A stretch of DNA of 34,130 nucleotides from Bacteroidota bacterium (GTDB taxonomy: Bacteria > Bacteroidota > Bacteroidia > JABEUT01): NCBI GenBank assembly GCA_021823405.1, contig JAKAOA010000014.1:1-34130 (forward strand), read 5' to 3'. The notes beneath the pieces were generated by a model that made no database searches, was not told where the DNA came from, and saw only the letters and a list, made by a program, of their open reading frames with translations. Of the stretch, positions 1-7,871 are shown piece by piece. How positions within the stretch are numbered: position 1 is the first letter of the stretch; every line of letters starts with the position of its first letter. Position numbers and translations under genes: made by a program.

Positions 1-444
1 AACCACACCTACTACATAATATCCGGCTACCGGAGCTGAATAATGTGTATTGACAGGATATGGTGATGCAAAAGTACCTGCATTTACAGGTGTTACCTGC
101 GCAATAGAACCTTTTATTGCACCTATTTGAAACCCGAATTTTGGCAGGTTTATAATACTGTTATTAACGCCATTTATTTTAATAGTGTAACTCATTCCTC
201 CAACATAATTTAGAACCGGTGTTCCGGCGGAATCAAGTTCAAGGGTAAGCCCAATAGCGGAAGTAGGGCTTGAATGATGACATCCGCTGAAAGCGTAACA
301 TCCGGTAGGGTTACTTAAACCGGTTTCCGCCCCAGTGCAATCATATCCTGCAAAATAGGCGGGACCTTCCCTATATCCAAAAATAATAAACAAAAATACT
401 ACAGTTGATATAAACTTTACAGCATACCACTTATTAAATTTCAT
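1..444 (-). CDS. Exported choice-of-anchor V-like protein (partial, 3' end outside the window)
   Basis: The ATG at 444-442 opens a frame that runs 148 codons without a stop to the window edge, so only the N-terminal part is present. It begins MKFNKWYAVKF followed by a hydrophobic stretch (about residues 9-23), which looks like a signal peptide or N-terminal anchor. Next comes a Cys-rich segment with C36, C49 and C55-H56-H57 (GCYAFSGCHH), then a beta-rich region with GTPVLNYVGGMSYTI near residues 84-98. This order, a short CxCH-like cluster and then a beta-sandwich, resembles the Bacteroidota 'choice-of-anchor V' (Reeler-like) exported proteins, which often carry C-terminal sorting signals. 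The usual CxxCH is here CX5CH, so heme binding is uncertain. It lies downstream of the Rieske lipoprotein on the same strand, which hints at a shared envelope redox role. The family call is from memory of similar sequences. Confidence 0.6.
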   Translation of the reverse strand, partial: MKFNKWYAVKFISTVVFLFIIFGYREGPAYFAGYDCTGAETGLSNPTGCYAFSGCHHSSPTSAIGLTLELDSAGTPVLNYVGGMSYTIKINGVNNSIINLPKFGFQIGAIKGSIAQVTPVNAGTFASPYPVNTHYSAPVAGYYVVGVV

Positions 445-629
445 AATAGCTTCAATTTGAGTTTTAATGGAATAAAGGAAGGATAACTTGGCATCAAATA
501 TAATCCTTTTTGAAAAGTGTGGTTTTGCGAAGACCCATTCCGTCTGCCGATAAGATTCTCCTTGTTCAAATGATTTTTTACCCCTTCTAGAGATAAAAAA
601 ATGGAATTACTTACAGATAACATTCTCAT
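441..629 (-). CDS. Possible small ORF between the Rieske gene and the anchor-V gene
   Basis: This 62-codon frame starts with ATG 7 bases after the Rieske stop. It ends in TGA overlapping the next ATG (ATGA), the spacing expected of a translationally coupled operon gene. The product is basic, with no recognised domain, no signal peptide and a KLKLKLL tail. The spacing is suggestive, but the composition is unremarkable and it may be a chance frame in a 192-bp spacer. I do not recognise it. Confidence 0.25.
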   Translation of the reverse strand: MRMLSVSNSIFLSLEGVKNHLNKENLIGRRNGSSQNHTFQKGLYLMPSYPSFIPLKLKLKLL

Positions 630-636
630 TAATTAT

Positions 637-1071
637 CTATCCCCATACATGCAGTTGGTTACCGGTTAGTTGCGTGTTATACTTTTTTAGTCCGCTTGGC
701 GCAGGACCACTTACCACAGCTCCACTTTCATTAAACACCGACCCATGACAAGGACAGGGAAACATGTTGGTTCCGTTGAACTGAACCGTGCATCCCGCAT
801 GAGGGCATATATCATATAAGGCAACGAAATTCCCGCTATTATCGCGGGCAATGATTACGTTGTTTGAATAAACAAAGTTTCCATTCGTTTGAAGTGCATT
901 ATACGGGGAGGTGCTAATATCTAACGTAAAATTAACGGTAGGGGCAGCCGCAACACTCGGACTGCTGTTATTAGATTTACCACATGATTCAATTAAAATT
1001 GAAGCGGTGGCCAAACCGCAGGTCGCATAAATTGATTTCTGAAGGAATTTGCGTCTATCCATAATCTTCAT
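637..1071 (-). CDS. Rieske [2Fe-2S] lipoprotein
   Basis: This 144-residue exported electron-transfer protein has the complete Rieske cluster signature: C89-P-H91 with C94, and C106-P-C108-H109-G-S. C89, H91, C106 and H109 would bind the [2Fe-2S] cluster, while C94 and C108 would form the disulfide seen in bc1/b6f-type Rieske domains. The N-terminus carries a twin-arginine-like RRKFLQK (residues 6-12), a hydrophobic stretch and a Cys at 30 (IESC), which suggests Tat export and lipid anchoring. Tat export is usual for proteins that fold around a cluster in the cytoplasm. No cytochrome b, oxygenase or arsenite oxidase partner is nearby, so the electron partner is unknown. MDRRKFLQ (start at 1062) is an alternative start. 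It lies between the DUF5686 gene (83-bp gap) and the exported anchor-V-like gene, on the same strand. Confidence 0.9.
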   Translation of the reverse strand: MKIMDRRKFLQKSIYATCGLATASILIESCGKSNNSSPSVAAAPTVNFTLDISTSPYNALQTNGNFVYSNNVIIARDNSGNFVALYDICPHAGCTVQFNGTNMFPCPCHGSVFNESGAVVSGPAPSGLKKYNTQLTGNQLHVWG

Positions 1072-1154
1072 TGGGTTTAATGATTGTTTCTATAAGAGAG
1101 ACGAGAAAAATATGGGTTTGGTTCAACTACTCTGTTTTTTTTAATAGAGTTCAG

Positions 1155-3740
1155 CTAAAAATCAATCTTAAATTTAGCCCTTAACCCCCATGCCGATACA
1201 TAAGGATTGTTCAAGTAGGTAAAGCGCCTTACTATATCTATCCTTATAATCTTAAAGATGTTCATTATGGCAATGCTTCCTTCAATATATGGTATATTGG
1301 ACAGGGTATACGTTACCGGAATTCCGGTTGAATAAAATGGAAACAAAATAGTATTATGGTTATCGGAAGGGTTATTAGATGAACTAATTCCCCCATACAG
1401 AATTTTGAAACTAAACCCTTCCCGCCAATTCAGCCGGCGGAGTAACGGGATACGGTTAAAGAAAAATCCATAGAAGGAATGATCGATATTAAGTGCGATA
1501 TATCTGTCGCTCGTGAATTCCAGAAAATTCATAAGATTGTATGAATTCTCGTCATAGATATAGGTTTGGTTTGCTCTATGAATGAAAAGCAGAGGGTAGG
1601 GGACTGTTCCAAAAAGTTTGCCCCCTTCAAGAAAAATATCAGTAAATCCGAGCGGTGCTAAGCTTAATCTGGTTAAAAATGAGCCATATATTTTTTCATA
1701 AGTATATTGTCCACCAACAAAATCTCTAATGCCTTGAGAATAGTTCAATTCAAATGTTGGGTAAGTTGTGATAGGAACCCGAACCGATTTTTTCTGGTAT
1801 GTTTTTTCATTTTGAGCATATCTTAATAACAGATTGAATTCCGATTTTTGAAGATAAGAAACGTTTGTAGTTCCATTATCTGAAATATTATACTGTAAAA
1901 AATCTAAAACCCCACCGGGAGTAATAATACTGTTAACATAGTATATATCGAATGAAAAATGATTCGGGAATTCGTCCAGAAATCCGGTGTTGACGGTTCT
2001 TTCATAAAAGATCTTGTTATCTGGCCCTCTTTTAACGGACAAGAGCAAATTATCGGGCTGAAAATAAGGTAAATCTTCACCCGGAAAATGAGTGTCGAAC
2101 GAGTAATTAAACGATAGGGTTTTGTCGGGAAAATGATACACATTGTAGTTTGTAAATGAATAATTCGCTCCGCCGCCATATTTGTATGTCCTGTCCATTA
2201 ATCCATAAGCGCCATATCCGGATAATAGAATCTTCTTCGAAAATGCATCGGTGGTTTCTCCGCCGATACGAAAGCGATTACCTTCTACACCATTATAACT
2301 GTACAGGGAGTACATTGAACCTAATTCTACGGAACCGAGTTCAAGATAACCGATGCCAAGTAATCCGGCAATAGCCATATCCCTTTTATATGCAGAAATC
2401 CTTTTAACGGAATCGATGTCCTTATAAATATTGCTTTCAGTTACGGTCAAATCAACTGGTCTGTTATGCAACCAGAATGCCTTATCCCTTGTAATCGAAT
2501 CCTCCTTAAATAATAACTTATCGCCCGAATAGAATTTACTGGGCATAGCTCGGTTGATATCAGGTTTTTTATAAACAACTGATTTCTGACCGAAAATTCC
2601 TGTATTTGCATTCTTGCCAATCTTAAAGTCGGCATATATATTATCGGTGGTTAAAATCCATAAACTGTCATTTATTTTTTGAAAATCCTCGGCAACCCTC
2701 AAATTTTTAACCCAGTTCAAATTTATTTGCTTACCGACTGTCATATCAACCTTCTCGACGGCATACGTGCTATCAAGGGCAATATACATGTTGCCCTGAA
2801 ACAGTAGATCTTTTGAATTTCTCGGTACAAACTCCACACGTGCAAATTTCAAACCATTCAATTGCATTGTGTCAATTATAAAAAAGTGATAGAACGATGG
2901 GGCAAGAACGGCAACTGGGCTCATAAATTTATTTGTGAAAAGCGTAATATTTTCATCATAAATATCTATATCCTGATACATATAATTGATGAAATGCATT
3001 AATCCAATATCATCTATAAAATCGGCATACCTAATTTTCTTATTCGCAATCATTATTTCTTTGGTCGCTGCCGGCGAGCTACGGATATAATAGTCGGATA
3101 ATATCTCGTTAATATAAAGTGGCAGAATTTTCTGTCCCACCATAATCGTAGTATCTATATTATTGAACAGGAATTTAACTTTCTTTAAAGATTTCCTTGC
3201 TTCCATTTTATCGGTAACATTGCTTATTCCAAATACTATTTTTGTGTATTTTTTACATTGCATAAAATTGAAATTACCGCTTCTGTTTTTCACTTTATGG
3301 GCAATAACTTTTTGCATCAATTCAACTGCCGGATTACCTTTGTTGCGGTAATGATACTTTTTGGGCTTAATAACCACCTCCTTGAAAACGTTGCTTTTTA
3401 AACCCAGATAAACAGTAATGCTTTGACTTCTGTCTGCTTCTATCTTTTTAAAAACAGTTCTGTATCCGACACACGATACCTGAATCCGGGCTACCGGCAT
3501 ATTTGTCTGCAAATAGAAGTTTCCGGTTGTATCAGTAACTGTACCGGTATTCCAACCATCGAATAATATAGTCGCAAATGGTATCGGCATTCGTGTAGCC
3601 GAATCCATTACCTTTCCCCGGACAACTGTCTTAGTTTGAGATAGGAGTGGAATAGTAAATGCCAATAAAAAAGCTGTGATTAAACTCCATTTTAACAAAT
3701 GATAGGATTTAAACAATGTTTTGCCCGGCATGGTTACCAT
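1155..3740 (-). CDS. DUF5686 / carboxypeptidase-regulatory-like outer-membrane protein
   Basis: An 861-residue envelope protein typical of Bacteroidota. After the start there is a hydrophobic signal segment (about residues 15-34, ending near LLSQ). A CarboxypepD_reg-like beta-sandwich follows (about residues 38-125, with VVRGKVMDSATRMPIPFATI and GTVTDTTGNFYLQT). A long middle region leads into a C-terminal part rich in alternating aromatic and polar residues, ending in KFKIDF with a terminal Phe, as in outer-membrane beta-barrels. DUF5686 proteins have this architecture; their function is unknown, though an outer-membrane or TonB-receptor-like role is often assumed. No SusD-like partner or TonB box is visible. 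It is the first gene of a minus-strand series that continues into the Rieske gene. Confidence 0.85.
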   Translation of the reverse strand: MVTMPGKTLFKSYHLLKWSLITAFLLAFTIPLLSQTKTVVRGKVMDSATRMPIPFATILFDGWNTGTVTDTTGNFYLQTNMPVARIQVSCVGYRTVFKKIEADRSQSITVYLGLKSNVFKEVVIKPKKYHYRNKGNPAVELMQKVIAHKVKNRSGNFNFMQCKKYTKIVFGISNVTDKMEARKSLKKVKFLFNNIDTTIMVGQKILPLYINEILSDYYIRSSPAATKEIMIANKKIRYADFIDDIGLMHFINYMYQDIDIYDENITLFTNKFMSPVAVLAPSFYHFFIIDTMQLNGLKFARVEFVPRNSKDLLFQGNMYIALDSTYAVEKVDMTVGKQINLNWVKNLRVAEDFQKINDSLWILTTDNIYADFKIGKNANTGIFGQKSVVYKKPDINRAMPSKFYSGDKLLFKEDSITRDKAFWLHNRPVDLTVTESNIYKDIDSVKRISAYKRDMAIAGLLGIGYLELGSVELGSMYSLYSYNGVEGNRFRIGGETTDAFSKKILLSGYGAYGLMDRTYKYGGGANYSFTNYNVYHFPDKTLSFNYSFDTHFPGEDLPYFQPDNLLLSVKRGPDNKIFYERTVNTGFLDEFPNHFSFDIYYVNSIITPGGVLDFLQYNISDNGTTNVSYLQKSEFNLLLRYAQNEKTYQKKSVRVPITTYPTFELNYSQGIRDFVGGQYTYEKIYGSFLTRLSLAPLGFTDIFLEGGKLFGTVPYPLLFIHRANQTYIYDENSYNLMNFLEFTSDRYIALNIDHSFYGFFFNRIPLLRRLNWREGFSFKILYGGISSSNNPSDNHNTILFPFYSTGIPVTYTLSNIPYIEGSIAIMNIFKIIRIDIVRRFTYLNNPYVSAWGLRAKFKIDF

Positions 3741-3880
3741 GCGTTATGGATTATTTTAGAACAGAAAACGGGATAAAGTTTGCAGAATCAAATTTGTCCC
3801 TTAGGAATAGACGGAAAAAGATCGTAAATGGTTCAAACTCTTACTTTCTTTATCGGTTAGATGCCCTGAAGTCACTTTAG

Positions 3881-3913
3881 AGTATAGAAAAGGTACGAAC
3901 GCAGTTCTATACT
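3881..3913. repeat. 9-bp perfect inverted repeat with 15-nt loop
   Basis: AGTATAGAA (3881-3889) is the exact reverse complement of TTCTATACT (3905-3913). It sits in the 214-bp spacer between the RmlD-like gene and the DUF5686 gene, both on the minus strand. The stem is AT-rich and no U-run follows on either strand, so it is a weak terminator candidate. It could instead be an operator. Confidence 0.45.
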
Positions 3914-3954
3914 AGGATATGAAACATCCGAATTCAGCTCAAATCGACAGTAAA

Positions 3955-4872
3955 TTATTCACCATTAAGCTGGTTATCAACTATTTGCAGTCCCTCTGTG
4001 AAGGAGTGAGGATTATACCCAAGTTCCTGCCGGGCTTTATCGAGTATAAACCCGGTTTTAAGGGGACGTTGCGCAGGTTGCGCAAGGGTGGCGGTGTCAA
4101 CCGGTTTAATAAGAGACTTATCGAGTTTCCAGAAGTCGGCTACTTTGTAAAAAAGCTCAAGGATGCTCATAAAATCTTTGCCCGAAATATGATAAATACC
4201 CGTAGCGTCTTTTATAGTGGCTAGCGCACATCCCTCGGCAAGGTCTTCCGCAAGGGTAGGGGTTCGGTATTGGTCGTCCACCACATTCATTTGCCGTCCT
4301 TTTGCCAGATTATTTTTGGCAACCAGAACAATATTGCTTCTGCTCATATTATCTACCACCCCATAAACTAATACGGTACGTATAATTGTCCACCGCAACC
4401 CCGATGCCTTAACCTCTTTTTCGGAAACGAATTTAGATTCGGCATAAATGGATTTCGGCGGATAGGGTATATCTGTTTCACGGTAAGGTCCGCTTTTGCC
4501 GTCGAATATGAAATCAGTGGAAAGGTGTATCAGCTGTGGGTTGTTTTTAAGTTTTTTTAAAGCATTTATTAAATTCTGTACGGCTTCTACATTTAATTTA
4601 TGGCATTCGTCCGGTTTGCTTTCGCAGCCGTCCACATCCGTCATAGCGGCTGTATTTATAACGATATCGGGCGCATACTTTGTAATAATAGCTGATACAG
4701 CTGCGGCGTCGGTTATGTCAAGCGGTTCGAACATGTAACCCTTTTCCACTTTAAGCCGGTTTGCCCCCTTTGAAGTTGCGATGATGGAAAAGTCCGGTTC
4801 ATTTAAAAATCGATATACCAATTTCTGTCCAAGAAGCCCGTTGGAACCTGTTATAAGAATTTTTTTCGTCAT
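3955..4872 (-). CDS. RmlD-like NAD(P)-dependent sugar-nucleotide reductase (extended SDR)
   Basis: A 305-residue extended short-chain dehydrogenase. It has an N-terminal Rossmann motif GSNGLLGQ (residues 9-16), NTAAMTDVDGCE (73-84), the STD of the active site (118-120) and the catalytic YAESK (Y143, K147). This pattern is that of dTDP-4-dehydrorhamnose reductase (RmlD), which reduces dTDP-4-keto-L-rhamnose to dTDP-L-rhamnose. No rmlA, rmlB, rmlC or glycosyltransferase gene is nearby. The substrate is therefore not certain, and a stand-alone RmlD-like reductase of another sugar nucleotide is equally possible. It starts 14 bp downstream of the SUMF1-lipoprotein stop, so the two are probably co-transcribed from the promoter ahead of the PspC gene. 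Confidence 0.8.
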   Translation of the reverse strand: MTKKILITGSNGLLGQKLVYRFLNEPDFSIIATSKGANRLKVEKGYMFEPLDITDAAAVSAIITKYAPDIVINTAAMTDVDGCESKPDECHKLNVEAVQNLINALKKLKNNPQLIHLSTDFIFDGKSGPYRETDIPYPPKSIYAESKFVSEKEVKASGLRWTIIRTVLVYGVVDNMSRSNIVLVAKNNLAKGRQMNVVDDQYRTPTLAEDLAEGCALATIKDATGIYHISGKDFMSILELFYKVADFWKLDKSLIKPVDTATLAQPAQRPLKTGFILDKARQELGYNPHSFTEGLQIVDNQLNGE

Positions 4873-4886
4873 AATCTAAAATAAAC

Positions 4887-5843
4887 TTAAAGATACTTAG
4901 GGTTAACCTCGCAAACACATCTGAATCCAAGCCATATCTCCGGTTTTGAATATCTGAATGTTTTCCTATAATTATAAATATCAGAGGAATCGTTGCTAAT
5001 ACTTTGTGTAAAATTAAGACCTTTGTATGTGCTATCGGTTATTATTTCTGACACGTTTCCAAGCATGTTATAAATTCCAAATATATTCGGTTTCCCTGTA
5101 TTTACAGAGGTCATCATAGCTGTCTTGTAGGAGGTGTAAATTATTGGAACATTTGTGAATTTAGTAAACTTTTTTTTGGATGTGTCAATGTGTGAATTGT
5201 CGATTTGTTTTAACCGGTATATCAGGGCATATTCCCTGGTATCATTAACGGGTAAATTATCCCGGTCAATAATACTCTCGTAGCCGGCAGGATATTTATT
5301 AAAATCGAGACCGGCTGATGCGGCGTATTCCCATTCTTCGGCAGTAGGAAGGCGATATTTTACAACTTCGGGATAATTCTTCACGCTGTCTAACGGGCAT
5401 TTCAGTTTTTTACTTTTATAATACAAGTATTGATTTACAATATCGCTTCTCCATTTACAGAATTCCAATGCTTGTTTATAGGAAATCCCTATAACCGGAA
5501 AATCAGAGAAGGCGGCATGCCTTAAATAATGGGTATTGGCTTTCACTTTTTCATTATTACTGTACCAGTTCGCATAAATATATGTGTTTCCCCAGACAGT
5601 AGAATCAGGCAACATGGAGCAGCGATATGATTTTGAAACCTTATGTGTGCTGTTCCAATACATAAATTCCCGCCAATTCGTATTGCTTATTTCTGTTTTA
5701 TCAATAAATAAATTACCTTTCAGCCAAACAGTACCGGGTGGGGTAATTTTCTGTTCCGGAATTTTACGCAGAGCGTCAAATTTTTCTTTCATCATGCACC
5801 CGGAAAGAATAAGATATAAACCGTAAATAATAACTTTTTTCAC
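4887..5843 (-). CDS. SUMF1/formylglycine-generating-enzyme-fold lipoprotein
   Basis: A 318-residue lipoprotein. The signal peptide ends in LSGC (Cys16), a good lipobox. The rest is a SUMF1/FGE-sulfatase fold: IDKTEISNTNWREFMYW (about 52-68), FPVIGISYKQALEFCKWRS (about 114-132), YRLPTAEEWEYAASAG (about 163-178), NMLGNVSEI (a degenerate MxGNVWEW) and the C-terminal GFRCVCE. The active-site Cys pair of true formylglycine-generating enzymes, which lies upstream of GFRC, is not seen, so it is unlikely to be catalytic. The gliding-motility and T9SS lipoproteins GldJ and GldK share this fold and lack catalytic Cys, but they are considerably longer, so I assign no Gld name. It lies 42 bp after the PspC gene and 14 bp before the RmlD-like gene. 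Confidence 0.85.
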   Translation of the reverse strand: MKKVIIYGLYLILSGCMMKEKFDALRKIPEQKITPPGTVWLKGNLFIDKTEISNTNWREFMYWNSTHKVSKSYRCSMLPDSTVWGNTYIYANWYSNNEKVKANTHYLRHAAFSDFPVIGISYKQALEFCKWRSDIVNQYLYYKSKKLKCPLDSVKNYPEVVKYRLPTAEEWEYAASAGLDFNKYPAGYESIIDRDNLPVNDTREYALIYRLKQIDNSHIDTSKKKFTKFTNVPIIYTSYKTAMMTSVNTGKPNIFGIYNMLGNVSEIITDSTYKGLNFTQSISNDSSDIYNYRKTFRYSKPEIWLGFRCVCEVNPKYL

Positions 5844-5885
5844 TGGCGGTTACGAATTGATTAAGATGACCTGCGGTTGGCTTAC

Positions 5886-6128
5886 CTATAGGTCCCATAT
5901 CCTCTTCCTCACAGCTTTCTGCGGGAAAAAGAACTTTTTATTCTCGAGCAGGAAAGCAAGGACAAAATAGAGGATAATTGGCGAGCCGAATGTGAAAAAG
6001 GACAAATAGATGAAATACAGGCGAATAGTGGTGCTCTTCATACCCAGCTTTAGACCAAGCCATGTACAGACGCCGAACGCCTTTTTTTCAAACCATGCAA
6101 TTATAATATTAACTACATTTTGGAACAT
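5886..6128 (-). CDS. PspC-domain membrane protein
   Basis: An 80-residue protein that is almost entirely one PspC domain: FEKKAFGVCTWLGLKLGM (about residues 13-30), then IRLYFIYLSFFTFGSPIILYFVLAFLL, a long hydrophobic membrane segment. PspC proteins act at the inner membrane in envelope stress, as partners or sensors of PspA/PspB in proteobacteria. In Bacteroidota, short single-domain versions are common and their function is unproven. No pspA or pspB is present. A TAnnTTTG promoter element lies 42 bp upstream, and the SUMF1 lipoprotein and RmlD-like genes follow closely, which suggests a three-gene envelope operon. Confidence 0.85.
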   Translation of the reverse strand: MFQNVVNIIIAWFEKKAFGVCTWLGLKLGMKSTTIRLYFIYLSFFTFGSPIILYFVLAFLLENKKFFFPQKAVRKRIWDL

Positions 6129-6169
6129 AGAGGAAGGAAATTAGTTGCATAAATGCTAAGTTGTTATTG

Positions 6170-6177
6170 CAAATTTA
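6170..6177 (-). promoter_or_regulatory. Bacteroidota -7 promoter element for the PspC gene
   Basis: The minus strand reads TAAATTTG, a match to the Bacteroidota -7 consensus TAnnTTTG. It ends 41 bases before the PspC ATG. No TTG -33 element is obvious. Confidence 0.55.
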
Positions 6178-6258
6178 ATAAAAAAAATAAAAAATGATAA
6201 AGAAACACTCCTAAATAAGTAATTTAAAGTATAAATGTTGTTCCGCTTTTGCTGCCGT

Positions 6259-7653
6259 TTATAATCCGTTTGATGGTTGCGGTGTTCCCGGCGATAGATT
6301 GCCCAAAAGTTTTGATGCTATTTTTCTTATATCAAGCCCATCGAAATTTCCGGAGCTCATCATCAGAAGGTTAACGTTTTTCCATATTATTTTTTGCAGG
6401 AAGGCAACCATTTCGCCGGAATTTGTAAAAACATCTACATTGCCCCCAAAATAATTTTTGACCTCCTCGGGGTTCAGGGCAGGCAGTTTCTTATGCTTTA
6501 GTGTATGCGGATTATAGTACACCAGTCGGTAATCTGCTTTATCCATAGTCCCTTTATACTCCTTTAAAAACTCTTTTGTTAAACTGCTGAAGGTATGAAG
6601 TTCCATACATGCCGCAAGCATACGGTTAGGATATTGTTCTTTAACTGCTTCAATAGTCGCTTTAAGCTTAGAGGGCGAGTGAGCGAAATCCAGATACGCG
6701 GTGCCATCATCCGAAGAGGCAAGCGTCTGCAATCGGCGGGCTGCACCCTTAAACGTAGATATCGCCCTATTGAAGTCGGTTGTGTCAACACCGAGTAATT
6801 TGCATACCTCTCGCGCGCCATTCAGATTAGTTAGGTTGTGCTTTCCGAAAATCGCCAACGATATCTTACCCTTTCCGTTCACAAGGAAAGTTTTGCCGTT
6901 TTCTACAATGTATTCGGGCAGCCCGTAAGGTATTCCCATCACTCCTTCGGGTATATTTTTTGCTAATTTCAATAACTCGCCGTCATCCTTACAATAAACA
7001 AGACAGCCGCCTTTAGGTAAATGTTCTATAAATCGGGCAAATTGATTAATGTAATCATTGTAGGTCGGGAATACATTAACGTGGTCCCATGCGATACCTG
7101 AAATCAAGGCAATCTGCGCATTGTACAATGCGAATTTCGGTCTTTTATCAAGCGCGCTTGCCAGATACTCATCGCCTTCAAATATAGCTGTCGGCGCATC
7201 TTCGGTTAGTTTAACACTTGTAGGGAATCCTTCTATAGCTGCGCCAACCATATAGTCGAATTTTTTACCGCATAGCCGGAGTACATGAAGTATCATAGCC
7301 GTAATGGTGGTTTTCCCATGACTGCCTGCTATTACCACCCTCGTTTTGTTCTTCGTTTGTTCATAAAGGTATTCTGGGTATGAAAATATTTTTAATCCAA
7401 GTTGTTGCGCCCTTATTAGCTCCGGATTGTCCGCACGGGCGTGCATTCCTAAAATAACAGCGTCTAAACCGGAGTCAATGCGGCTTGCGTCCCATCCTTC
7501 AGCCGGCGGCAGAAGTCCGTATTTTTTCAGATTGCTTTTAGCAGGGTCCACTATCTCGTCATCTGAACCCGAAACCGTAATCCCTTTCAGATGTAAGGCA
7601 ATTGCGAGGTTGTGCATTGCGCTGCCTCCTATGGCTATCAGGTGTACTTTCAT
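6259..7653 (-). CDS. mpl: UDP-N-acetylmuramate:L-alanyl-gamma-D-glutamyl-meso-DAP ligase
   Basis: A 464-residue Mur-family ATP-dependent amide ligase. It has the N-terminal GGSAMHNLA motif (residues 9-17, replacing the GxGGxGM of MurC), the ATP loop GSHGKTT (110-116), the central FEGDEY and ALDKRPKF segments, and DFAHSPSKL and HTFSS in the C-terminal domain. The residues after the N-terminal Rossmann fold (SGSD, PEYLYE) match Mpl rather than MurC. Mpl joins the recycled murein tripeptide to UDP-MurNAc in the cytoplasm, bypassing MurC, MurD and MurE. It has its own promoter and is divergent from the MBL-fold gene. MurC is the main alternative; I favour Mpl from the overall sequence pattern typical of Bacteroidota. 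Confidence 0.85.
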   Translation of the reverse strand: MKVHLIAIGGSAMHNLAIALHLKGITVSGSDDEIVDPAKSNLKKYGLLPPAEGWDASRIDSGLDAVILGMHARADNPELIRAQQLGLKIFSYPEYLYEQTKNKTRVVIAGSHGKTTITAMILHVLRLCGKKFDYMVGAAIEGFPTSVKLTEDAPTAIFEGDEYLASALDKRPKFALYNAQIALISGIAWDHVNVFPTYNDYINQFARFIEHLPKGGCLVYCKDDGELLKLAKNIPEGVMGIPYGLPEYIVENGKTFLVNGKGKISLAIFGKHNLTNLNGAREVCKLLGVDTTDFNRAISTFKGAARRLQTLASSDDGTAYLDFAHSPSKLKATIEAVKEQYPNRMLAACMELHTFSSLTKEFLKEYKGTMDKADYRLVYYNPHTLKHKKLPALNPEEVKNYFGGNVDVFTNSGEMVAFLQKIIWKNVNLLMMSSGNFDGLDIRKIASKLLGNLSPGTPQPSNGL

Positions 7654-7686
7654 GATTTATGCAATATATTCGGAAGAATACCATCG

Positions 7687-7694
7687 CAAAATTA
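7687..7694 (-). promoter_or_regulatory. -7 promoter element for mpl
   Basis: The minus strand reads TAATTTTG, matching TAnnTTTG, and it ends 33 bases before the mpl ATG. With the plus-strand element at 7754 it forms a divergent promoter region. Confidence 0.55.
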
Positions 7695-7753
7695 AAGCCA
7701 TCGCGGATTTAACTCTATCTTCAATAAAAAGTTTATCAACTTATCAATCTTTA

Positions 7754-7761
7754 TAACTTTG
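7754..7761 (+). promoter_or_regulatory. -7 promoter element for the MBL-fold hydrolase gene
   Basis: TAACTTTG matches the TAnnTTTG consensus exactly. It leaves a leader of about 105 nt before the MBL ATG. This leader contains an imperfect hairpin around CCGGA...TCCGG (about 7792-7819) and a six-codon upstream ORF (7850-7870). Confidence 0.6.
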
Positions 7762-7849
7762 CGTGCCAATAGGAAAGGCGCCATCCGTTCACCGGAGATT
7801 GTGGTTCCGGGCGCTTAACCCATTAAACGAAGTGAAATAAAATTCGAGA

Positions 7850-7870
7850 ATGAACGTCATTAAGAAATGA
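7850..7870 (+). promoter_or_regulatory. Micro upstream ORF (MNVIKK) in the MBL gene leader
   Basis: ATG AAC GTC ATT AAG AAA TGA ends one base before the ATG of the MBL-fold gene. It could be a leader peptide that couples translation, or pure chance. There is no direct evidence that it is translated. Confidence 0.2.
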
Positions 7871-7871
7871 T

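Noticed and set aside
3919-4224. 101-codon plus-strand frame overlapping the RmlD-like gene
   Set aside because: It lies opposite a well-supported gene and has no recognisable domain.
4887-5843. Assignment of the SUMF1 lipoprotein as GldJ or GldK
   Set aside because: It is clearly shorter than those proteins and no gld or spr genes are adjacent.
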